This document shows positions 47,401 to 59,400 of a stretch of DNA of 64,000 bases, in pieces. A program made the translations under genes and the position numbers. Source of the DNA: Siderastrea radians (taxonomy: Eukaryota > Cnidaria > Anthozoa > Scleractinia > Rhizangiidae); NCBI GenBank assembly GCA_964017195.1, contig OZ024895.1, positions 27,073,875-27,137,874 on the forward strand, written 5' to 3'. The notes under the pieces are model-generated. The model searched no databases and was not told where the DNA came from. It was given only the letters and a program-made list of their open reading frames with translations. Position 1 is the stretch's first letter. Every line of letters starts with the position of its first letter.

Positions 47401-50400
47401 TCAAAGGATATATTTTCCGTTGGACCTTTTAAAATGCTGAGACGTCCGTAGAAAAAGGTTAGAGAAGTGAAATAAACCTGACATAGTAGCCACTACGGCA
47501 AAACCTCCCAACTCAGGTAGTTAGATTTCACGCTATGGCTGGACATAACCGACTGACATGCACAGTGTCTCATTTTTGGGGAAATTTACTTCCGGCAGCT
47601 GTATTAGCGCCAGCTGTAGCAATTTGCTTAAACTCCCTATTGACTGGCGTTTCGACAACCTGAACAGTAGTCATCATCAGAGACAACACTTGACTCTGAT
47701 GATGACTTCCACTCAGGTTGTTGAAACGTCAGTCAATGTCATCACAAATAGTCCTTCTCAGGACTACACTCACCCAGACAATCATACTTTACCGACTTAT
47801 GACAATTCATATTCTTGCATGGCAGGGACTGTTACCAATAACAGTTTTTACAAAGTATGAGGAACAAAATTACTGTCAAGTAAAATTTTTGGTTGTTAAA
47901 AAAAAGGATGTCCCAGTGCTTGAAATTAAAAAAAAAATTTCAGGTTGTCCCCATGCCAAATGCCGGGCAACCAAACCCCTGAATTTGGTTGCCCTTAAAA
48001 TAGATCGTCCTTGGCACGTATGGGTTGTGACTTAACAAAACATTTTCATACCTTTTCGTACCCTGCATTTGAATTCCAAAACCACTGGATGAAACTGTGC
48101 AAATTAATTGTGCTGCGTACAAGGTTCCCCCAGAGGACTTCCCCACTTCTGTCAATGCCATCAGGGGAGCTGAAGAGTGCATTAGCGGTAAATCTGACAG
48201 TGATGCTGCTGCTTCTTCTTTACTTCCAAAGGTGGAGAAATGGAGGAAAGATGCAACCTCTACAATCCAGACGTAAGTTGCTTTTGATATTTTTTCTTCC
48301 TTGGACAGAGATTGGTCATTGTTCTTCAGTAATAAAAACAAAACATGGATGATACAACACAGTGGAGTTCTAAAAAAAGCCCTTGCATGTTTTTTGCCCA
48401 GTTGTGTTCAATGACATTTAAGATGACTTGTTTCCCAGAAAGTTTACAGATTTGATTTAGGCTTGCCATGTTACCATATTGTGTTTACAGATTTGATTTA
48501 GGCTTGCCATGTTACCATATTGTGTTTACAGACTGATTTGATTTAGGCTTGCCATGTTACCATATTGTGTTTACAGACTGATTTGATTTAGGCTTGCCAT
48601 GTTACCATATTGTGTAAGAAAGCTGAGAGTTAAAGCAGGAAGAAAACCTGATGAGAAAACCACTTGTCACATCTTTCGTGGCTTGTGGTTTTCACCAGAC
48701 AATGTTCTTTCACTTGCTTGTGTTTCTAAAACCTGTTACTAAAATGTGGTAATCACATCCAGAAATGGAGGACTAAAACATGTTGTAAAGGGTTTATGGT
48801 ACTGCTACTACATGGAAAGGATGCAAATGGTTCTAAAGTTCTAAAACACAGCAAGTCATATACTAAACATGAACAGTCTGCCATGTGCGTTCATGCACAT
48901 GACTCTATATACAAGTTTTCAGTCTCTACACCACTCCCCTCTTGAACAAGTTAATTGCTTGTTTGTTCTATTCAAAATTCTGATAACAAAGGGAATCACT
49001 CTTCCACTGCGAGGTCACTGTTCGGTTACACCGTATCTCTGTGGCTCTTCCATGTGTCCTCCTGCTGGAGCTTGCAAACTGATAACTGGGTTCTCTAAGC
49101 GGACTGTCCAAGGCAAGAAAAAGAGGTAGAGATACACGAAAGAGAAACATGTCTACAACTGGTTCTATAAGCGTTTGGCAAACTGATAACAGAGTTCTAA
49201 AAGTGGACTCATCAAGAGACAAACAAAGCGGCCAAGATACACGAAAGAGAAGACGGAATAATATGTTGATTACCAGCATTACTTGTTCAAAAAGCATTGT
49301 GCAAACTGATAACAGGGTTCTGTTAGTGGACTGTCCAAGGCAAGACAAAGCGAGCGAGATACTCGTTAACATCTCCATTCCCTACTCTCAAAGCGTTGCC
49401 CAAACTAAACCTCAGCGGACTGCCTGCTCAAAGGCAGTAATACCGTAAACTGCCGCTTATAAGCCCCCCCCACTTATAAGCTCCCTCCGTTATAGGCCCA
49501 TCTACCTTTAAACAAAAAAAATCATACGGTTATAAGCCCCCCCGGATATAAGCCCCCCTCTAGTTTTCCTTGTTTCCTTAATGTTAAGCACTCTCACAGA
49601 ACACTGCAAAGATGAAACCTGAGCCTCTGTCTTGTTACGTTCTGGTTACGTTCGTGTTGTTATAGTTTTGTTTTTGTTGTTAAAATTGAAATGAATTCGA
49701 TTTATTATGACATTTCAAAAGTTAATTAAAAGCTGGTAGATTAAAAACGTATTTCGATCAACAATGCTGTGGCTCATTTCGAAACATTTTTTTAAATCCA
49801 CTTATAAGCCCCCCCGGATATAAGCCCCTCCATTTATAAGCCCACCAAAAACCCGTTACGAAGTTGTATAAGCCCAGGGCTTATAAGCGGCAGTGTACGG
49901 TATGCCTATTACCCCCGAAATCCCGAAATAAGATTCAGACCGGGATCAAAACAAGCACCAAGGTTGCCAGTTCCTATCCCATTTAATATAGCCTAAATCA
50001 GTATTATATACAGAACGAAACAAGGTCGTTAAGTTATGGGATAACAGCCACTTTTGGCACGGTATTATATACAGAATAAAATGAGCTGGCCATTAAGTCA
50101 AAAGATAATGGCCGCTTTTGGCTCGGTATTATATGCAGAACGAAACGAGGCCAGTAAATCATGGGATAATGGCTGCTTTTGGCTCGGTGTGCTATGCAGA
50201 ACGAAACAAGGCCATTAATTCACGAGTTAATTGCCGCTTTTGGCAATGTTAGCATTTTAAATTGTTTACCAAAATGTACGTCTATGACTGTTATTTTATT
50301 GCATCTGAACTTTGTGTGGATTTTTGTGCTATATAATTAATTAATTATATTTGTGTGATTTGTTTTAATTTTCTTCGCAGGCCAGAAAATGTACCTCGCT

Positions 50401-53400
50401 TGTATGACTTGGTCCGTGTTAAGGATGACAACATACGCACTGCATTCTTTTTTGCCCTAAGAAACACTCTTGTAGCCGATGACCTCAAGCAAGCCACAAA
50501 TATTGCATTTCAGGTACCTTTTTTCTTCCTCATCTCATAGTTGAAATAGAGTATTAATTTTGTTTAGAAAATGTCTTTGCAGGTTACTCTCCATCCAAAG
50601 TTTGGTTTCTGTTTAGCTACAAGAATATGAATAGGCTACTGCAAAATTACATCAGAGCATCTATAATCTTAAATTAATGTTTTTGTCTAATCTACCTAAA
50701 CTATAAATAAATCAAATTTCCTGAGTTATGGGCAAAATAATGGTTTGTCATTTTTCTTGGGCTCAAGTTATGTCCTCAAGTTAGATGTAGGTGACTGGTA
50801 CAGTGAAAACTGCCTCTAATGTTCCTCATTTATTTCAAGATTTGCCTGAACACAGTGTCATGGCACCCATGCACAATTTATCATTATTTTAAGCGATTCA
50901 TGCAAAAAAGAAGAAGGAAACATGCAAAAATCTTGGGCCCTTTGTGAACTCACTCTCTTTTTCCCAGTGATATAACAAAATATTGCACTAACAACACACT
51001 GTCTTTGCAGTCCATTTGAAACAGAATAGTGCATGGGCACTTTGTTTTTTTTTCCCTCAGTCCTTGCATGTGTGCTGACTAGCATCAGCAAGTGAAACTG
51101 TTACACACATACAAACTGTGTTTGGCCACCACAACATTAACCAGCTGGCAGCTGCATTTATTGTAAGAGAATTTTCACTTCTGTATTTGTGTGTTCTATT
51201 ATGTATGTCACTGAACTGAAGTATAAATTGCTATTGTTTACAAACAACAGGGCTCTAAAAGATGGCGTGTAGTGACATTACAAGGCGAACTCATAGACCA
51301 ATCAGGTACACATGCTTCTGACAACTGTCAAACTTACAAATGAAGGGTTGAGAGCATAACCATGTTATGCTGAATTTTAGGCCATTTTTTTTCTACTCCA
51401 AACTACCTGATCTTTCCATGGGACCTTCAGTTCATTCAAAGAACATTGCCTGAAGTTTTTTCTCAGAGAGGGGAAGGGAGCAGCAGACAGCCGCACATCT
51501 GTCACAAGTTGCAAGAGTTCTGCCTGCCAACAAAGTGCAAATCAGAGAAAAAAACTGAACTGATGGTCCCATGCAAACATTCATTGTTCCTCAAAAAGAT
51601 GTGTGACAGTCTGATTGAACTACAATATCCACATTACCTTATCTGAATAAATGCCCCTTCTTTATGAAAAGCCCACCTCAAAGCCCCTGTTGATTAGTCA
51701 AAAGAGAATAAAACAACATTGTCCTTTAGGAACTCAGTTTTTAATAAATGCCTCAACACATTTTGGTTTTTGTGTTTCAGTTTTGTTTTTGTTTGTTTTT
51801 TCCCACGTACCTTGAAAAGTAGCAATAAAACATAAAGGCTGTCAGCAAATCTTAAAAGTAGTTAACCCCCCAGCAAACCGTCTGGATAACATGACCCTCC
51901 TTCTTATTATTACCACCATTTTGTGAATACTTAAGTTTGTTTTCAATTAAGACCTGTTTATTGGTGATTCTTAACAATTTTGGCAGAAATATTCAATTTA
52001 GCAGAATTCTTATGTTAGCAGTTTTATGACAGTTGCTAAATTTGCTAAAATAAGTTATCAATTCATTAAGTGCATGCTTAATGGACCCATTAAAAAGGTG
52101 TTAGCTTTAACCAACACCTGTTCTTCTTTTAGTAATGTACAGAGTAAGACTGCACAGGGCTGAAGGCTTAGCTTCTTTTAAGTTTGTCAATCCCCAAAAG
52201 AGTAATGACTCCAAAAGTAGGAATAGAAAATGACTGTAAAATTTAATTTGAAAGTAACTTTCACAGGGTTCGTACGGGTCACGGAAAACCTGGAAAGTCA
52301 TGGTAATTGAAATTTAGGTCATGGAGAAAAACCCTGGAATTTTAAAATCGCTAGAGAGTGCGAACCCCATATTATGGTTGTTACTTGCAAAACTTTAAAG
52401 TTCAAATGGCAAATATGGTACTTGTAACATTGTACCCTGTAGAAAATGTTGTATATTCAATTTTTAAAAAAATACTAGTGCGGATGTGCAACGTTTAATT
52501 TTGGGGCTCACGGATTTAACGTTAAATCCGTGAGCCCCAAAATTAAACGTTGCACATCTGCAGGATTTTAGTCATATCCTGCACGCAAATCTGTAGGTGT
52601 TTTTTTGCTGTTCGCACCCTAGTTGGAACGTGATTTGTACTCCATAGCATAGGTATAAAATAAGTATCTTGTTCAAACTCCCTGATGAAGTCTGTACGAT
52701 CAGACGAAACCAGTCGGAGAAAATAAAGCAAGTTGACAAGATCTGTTGCTGTGTGCTGCTCACTAGTATTTTTTAAAAATTAAAAATAAAAATAAAAAAT
52801 TTTTAAAAAGAAGTGAAATCAAATTCAGTCTAACCTCTTGTAAGTGAGCCTGCAATACCCAGAAAATTTGTTTTACTTACCTTTGTAACATCCTGGCCAG
52901 GAGGGATATGTTAACACCAAGATGTTTTTTGCATGTGAAGGTACAATGAGTGGTGGAGGAAACAAAGTTGTAAAGGGAAGAATGGGTTCATCTATTGTGT
53001 CTGATGTTAGTCCTGATCAGCTTGAGGCCATGGAGAAAACCCTAGACAAAGAAACCAAGACAGTTGAGGTAAATTTCCAGCAGTATTATTAGTAATTCAA
53101 CTTAATTTGAAACCACAGGTAGTGCTTATATATGTAATCTGAAAGCTTGTCAGTTCCCTGTGTAAAGTCTTATTTTGCAAAGCATGCAGGCCATAAAACA
53201 ACCATAGAAAAGGAAAACATTTCAAGTTTAAAGTTGGACAGGTTCATTTGACTGACTTGTGTCAAAGGAAGGAAACACGTGAATTTCATACAAGGGTCCT
53301 GCAACCCGAAACTGGTGACCACTCACCGTGGGAGAAGAGCCGTGCACCACCCCTGAACACTAGCCACCAAAGAATGCCGACTGCTAATGATAACAAAAAA

Positions 53401-56400
53401 AGCTCAAGCTTGAAGGCTACTGCATGCTAATATGCTAACCACAAATCACCACTGAATGCCACTAATAACATGCTAAATGCAAACCACCTTGAATGTAATG
53501 CTACCTGGAGCTGCTGCAAGCTATGCTTGCTTCTCATAGTAAACCATGTTAAACTGAATTTAACTATACAGTAGTTAACAGTGGCTGGCACTGCCTGCAA
53601 CTCAGCTTCAAGCCCCCACACCAAGCCAAAGGGACCTCCAAGTTGACCACAATTTGGAGCAGAGGGGCTTGTGGCCAGAAAAGGAAACAGCCCCACAAGC
53701 CAAGAACCCATAGGCACCCTACCCCACTGGTCACACATAAAAATACACCATACCTGCTACAACAATATATTCATGAGTGACTTGCACCACTCACTAACCG
53801 GAGTATTGATATAAACCTGATATGTGTCACTGGACCAGCAACAAAAAATTTTTATGACATGGTCTGGGACACCCTGCAAAGCGGCAGTGGTTGACACCCC
53901 AATTCAAGGGCTGTGGCCTGAAATATTGTAGGAGACAGAAAAACAAGCAGAGTGCGGGATGGATTGCACTGTCAAAGACAAGCCCACCTGAGACAATGGA
54001 CTGCTGTCACAATACATATTTACAGAGGGCCAGCTCCAGTAGTTACCTATTGCCATAGTGGGCAGATGTTCACTCAACCTCAAATAAATATCGCATCCCT
54101 TGTGAAAATAATGGGTCAGTCTTGGAGCATTTTATGTGAACATTGGGGCATGAAGGGTTTACCAGAGGGTCTAACTGAATGTTGTTGTTGACGGTCATGT
54201 GAATAACTGGGTCAAATGCTGAGATGACTGTGAACTTGCCTGCCCTCAGGAAGCAGAAGAATCCCAAACAGCATGCTTCCCATAGCATCATGTGGTCTGG
54301 GTTGGTTTGGTCAAAAGCCTGATGGAACACCCTCATCAGCTCCATCATAATGGGGAGGCATGTTGGTGAGGACAAGCCCTACACCCTGGTAGTGTTTAAC
54401 GATGGGACTAGTCGGGGGGGGGGAGTCCCTTGTAGGGTTTACTCATGGGGACCTGTTAATAGCAAAATAGCTACTTTTAGGGCACTTTAACTGAAATTCG
54501 TGGAAACGTAGAGAGGACAAAAGGAGCGGTCTTAAGTAGTGAAACCAAATTTACTAAACTAGCTGCAAAACATTAAAATAAATCGGCTCAATAAAACCAC
54601 ACAGTGTTCATCTATTAGTCTCAGGGACTAGTCCCTTCATGTGTGCAGACCTTAAAACCCGCTTGATCCCATGAAGCAGGCATTATAACTGAAGGCAGTT
54701 GGCCAAGGGGTCTGGAAGAGCATTGTCAATATGGAGCGAGGGCACCGCTGATAGGTACACCTCTATAGAGGAGTGGTTCAAACTATCCTCCAGTAGTGCA
54801 CAGAACTGATCAGTGTGTAGAAGGGGCTATGCCCTTGCACCTCTCCGTTAAACTACCTGAAGATGGGCTAGAAGAGAGACGGGGACTGCTGTTGCTTCTA
54901 GGTCTGCATTGGAGGTCAGCTGCTTGAAGCACTACAACTAAAAAAAGGGACAAGGTGTCAGCAATGGGGTTGCTTTGCCATGGACTGAGGATGACATGAA
55001 GGAGAAGGAATGACACAAAGCCAATAAAGAGAGATAGCATAGTGAAGCCATTAAGTTATGATTTAAGAGCAGCCATGCTTCATTGTTGCACTGAAACTCA
55101 ACTTGTTTAGAGACCCACATGGGAACCCACAGATATGCAGCAACAACCACTGGTAACAATTCCTTGTAAGCAATAGAAAAGGAAACCTGCGAGGTGGACG
55201 ACAAGCCAGATAACCAATGGCCTTGAAAGAAGGCACCATTACCAAGGGATCCTGCCACATCAGAAGAGATCTGGAGGTCCAGAAGAGGGGCCCAGGAGAG
55301 CACAATAGTTTATCGGGATGGGCAACCCCAAATCGGAAATCAAAGCACAGCTGCAGGCAATTGCTCAAGTTTTTTCGGCAAACACTGGAGTCAGGAAGTC
55401 TCAGCGTGAGGAAGTCATCCAAGTAATGGAAGAAGAATTCCACCCCATGATTGTGTAAGGGTCCACTAAATAAATGGGGCAATTCACAAACCAAACAGAG
55501 GAACCAGGTCCACATAATAACTGTCTCTCCATTTCATGCCAAGAAGGCAACACTCCTCAGGGTAGACTCCAACATTTTGATAGGCTGATGCCACATCGAA
55601 CTTGGCCATCAATGCACCCCTGCCCCTTGACGTGACTCCCACAATTAAGTCATCCACCGTAGCATACTGTACAGAATAAGGAAGCTTGGGGATGCCATCC
55701 TTCATGCTATACCTTGCTCGGGAAGACAGATCCAGAATCACAATCAGTGCCTGGTTTGTTGTTCCTTGGGATCACATGGACCCACAATCCTACCAAGAGT
55801 GACTTCAGACTGGAGGTACAGTGTATTCGTTCATAACTGAGGGTTGCTGACTGGTAGACAGCATATTGGCTGACGCAGATAAAAAGACACATTAACGACA
55901 GGAGGAAGCAAAAAAAACCAAGACAAAACCCTCCCTTAACCCGTGGGCACATATGAAACTGCAGATCTATTCAAGTGATTGCATGGCTCTGCCTGGAACT
56001 TTGACAGAAGAAGCAGTGAAACTTGCTGAATGGGGACCAGTAGGAAAAAAGTGATGATTCCCAAATTGGGAAGTTGCAGCAACACAAACATCAACAGGAA
56101 CAAAACTGAAGGACGAACTATTTACACTACTGATGCTTGCAGGGACAACTTAGTAACGCTTTCCTTTCCCTGACGGAGACGGGGCATGGGAACGGGGGCC
56201 TAGGGACGACTGAAATAAGCAGTAAACCCTCGCATGATGCACTGCTCACAGGTATGTCAGTATCTGCAATGACCAGACAGCCAGGGACACAGACCCTCCT
56301 TCCAGAAGTGGCAGTACAGGTTTGTCCAGGCTGGTCCAATCAGGACCTGGAGAGACTGTTGCAGGAGAGGTTATTGATGAATGGTGTAATAGCTGACGGG

Positions 56401-59400
56401 TGGATGGAGCTGGAGGATACCACACATGCAAGTTATAAAGGTCCGAATTCATCTTTGACCAATCTGGCAAACCAGTAGCTACAGCATCTTTTTGAAAGGC
56501 TCTAACCACAATGTACCTGAATACTGTCAAGCTGTTTGGATGATCAGGAGTCTGTATAGAGTTAGGTCCACCCAGCATTGAGGATGCGCAGAGTACAAGA
56601 CCATTTTAACCTGAAAATGTCCTCCACCTCCACCTGCCTTTGTTTTGTGGTTGACGTGACAAGTTTTCTGTCCATAACATGTTGTGGCTCATTATCCACT
56701 CTACACAGATTTGCAGACAGCAAATTGGCTAAGTCCACAAAATGGCCACCCGTGATCTTTGAAACCAACTTGTTCAGAATGGCGGCATGTGCAGGCCAAT
56801 CCTGAATGCCTTTTCTAATGCCGGTGGCGAAGGGGATGCCAAAAAAAACACTTGCCTGAGGACTGCTACAGGCTGGCAACAAAATTGGAGCCAGGCAGGA
56901 AGCCCAGCTGAAAACAGTAATGGTGGACACGGGTGTAAAAGTGCTAACAAAAGGCGTTAAAGGCCAGCCTACCTGTAGATGAAATTGCAGGGCACCCATT
57001 CGGTAAAGACACAGCTGTAGAAGAAACGACTGCTGAAACTGGGGGACTTGAAACTGTAGTTCAAGATGAAACATCAGCTGCAAGAGCAGCAGAACCAGAG
57101 AAGGAGGTAGTGTCCACTTGCAATAAAGCTACATGTAGAAGACATGGCAGAACAGAGCCAAGTGCCCTAGCCACAGCTTTGGAGAGAAAATCACTAGAGA
57201 AGAACAGCAAGGACATAAAAACTACACTGAGCAACAGATCTCCCATGGAAACTTCCATAGGGCAAGGTTGGGTTGATGACAAAACCGCCGTAAAGGCGTT
57301 GGCAGCCATACTGTTGTTCATCAAGCGACTTCCTATCGTTGAGCAACACAGAACACGAGAATGAGAAAAACACAGGAAGGTTATGCAACAAAAACACAAC
57401 AAATCTCTTGGCTTTTCACAGCAGGTGCAAGCAGCCCAATCAACCCGAAAAAATGATACATGCTTGCAGCAACAAACTAAGCCCAACTGATCTGGGACCT
57501 CACTCGAGGATAAGCTGTAATACAAGCCTGAAGTTGCACCAGCGAGAAGGGACAGTCCTGCAACTGAAACCACTGACCACTCACCGCCCCTGAATGCTAG
57601 GTACCGAAGAATGCTGACTGCTAATGCTAACAAAACACAATAAAACTTGAAGGCTATGCACACTGATACGCTAACCACTAAATGCCACTAGTAACATGCT
57701 GAACACAAACCACCTTGAATTTAACATGAGTTGGGGCTGCTACAAAGTGACATTTGCTGCTCGTAGTTAACTAAGTTAAATTGCAGTTAACCCTTTAAGC
57801 CCTGATATAAAAATGCATAGTCTCCTTACTGTTCTCCACACAGTTCTTATGGGACTAGTAAGGAGAATTTGTCTAAATATCAAGACATCTCATCCTTGGT
57901 GATCATTTTCTTTATTCTCATCACTTCAATGTTTGAACAAGTATTGACAATGTAAAGAGAAATTTCATTTTTGTCACTGTTAGGGCTTAAAGGGTTAACT
58001 ATTTTTTGCTCTACTTCTGGAAATCTAAAACTCTCTTCAGGATCCTCAGGAAAACTCTTGGAAGTTAAATTATGTTGTTTCTTGCACTACAAGAAATTTC
58101 CTAGGTTTTTATGTCATGCTTAGGCAAATGTATTAATGGAGCATTTGTAAGGCACCTTGGTTCCACTGTAGTCTCTTTCCGTTTCTACATATAACAAACA
58201 TCAAACAAGCATTTTGGGAGAACTGGTTTACATCTGCCTTCATCATAGAGTTGCTCGCCCTGGAAATTTTCTTTGTATACCCAGGAAATCTCCTGGAATT
58301 TTAAAAGCCCATAACGTAAGCCAGATGTGGTAGTATTGTTTACTATCAGTGAATTGCTTTTTACTGCATTTGTCATATTAGTTCTTCATTGATTGTTACC
58401 ACAGGAATACAGAGAATCCAAGAAGAGGCTTGAAGAATTGGTGGATGAGCTAAAAAAGGACCTGTCAACTGCAGAGCACCAGTTACAAAAAAATAACATG
58501 GAAATCAAGGTACTTCAACCGATACAGAAATGAACATGCCAAGCTTGTGACTGTACTAATGGATTCATGTGTCTGTTTAACCACTTTTGTTATTAAGTTG
58601 AAAGCACATTGAGGTTTTTCCACATATGTCGAGAACAACACTTAATGTATTAGTTAACTAACCAGGCATAAGTCTGTAACTATTTTTTATTTAATTCTCC
58701 CACCAAAATGAAATGCTTGTTGGAAGTGAAATGTAAGAAATGTCATATATCTGAACTGTGGATGAAAGGTTTCATACATGGAAGACTATTGCAGCTACAT
58801 ATGCAGCTTAAACAGTGGCAAAAAGAAAGCCTTAAAACTATCAGTCTTGGATGACCCTGTAATTATCGGTTACTGTGCCCTTCCAACTGAGCTATCAAGC
58901 CAATTAGAAGAAGCTCACGATGTGAGGTCATAATATAAGCGTGAAAAATGAATAGATGGAAGTAATGTATGTGAAATGTCATTTCTCTTAACTGCAGATG
59001 GAAGTTTTAGTACATAGAAGATCATCACAGTTATGCAGCTTAAAAATGGTTGCAAAAAGAAAGCCTGAAAAAAGTAGTAGTACAATACATTTTTAATTAT
59101 TAATTCTCCCGGCTGGTTTTGTCAGAACTAATTTACAAAATTTTGGCAAAATTACATACTAATTACTTAGTAGACTAGATTCTAAATTAATAAATTTGAA
59201 TGGCAAACCTAAGTACACACTGGATACCAAAAGTTGAAAATTGTGAATTATAAACTATTAAACTAAGTTAAAAGTGGTAAATTACTTGTATTTACGTGTT
59301 TTGGCGATTTCAAGTCTAGTATTCTTCTTAAAAATCCCTAGTATTCTTCTAACAGTGCAGCTACTTGAACCGGGCCACTTCGAAGAAAATTGACCAATCG

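Larger units (their letters stand above)
53299..57785 (-). mobile_element. Decayed DIRS/Ngaro-type retroelement
   Basis: On the minus strand, in order, lie a gag-like frame, reverse transcriptase, RNase H and a tyrosine recombinase. This gene set defines the DIRS order, which integrates with a recombinase rather than a DDE integrase. Direct repeats of about 240-270 bp (53299-53570 and 57546-57785, sharing CACTCACC, AAGAATGC and CTTGAAGGCTA) flank the coding part. All frames are broken by stops and shifts. It fills SMC4 intron 22, antisense to SMC4. Confidence 0.85.

Noticed and set aside
47940..48341. 133-codon minus-strand frame
   Set aside because: It overlaps SMC4 exon 19 on the other strand and has no recognisable domain.
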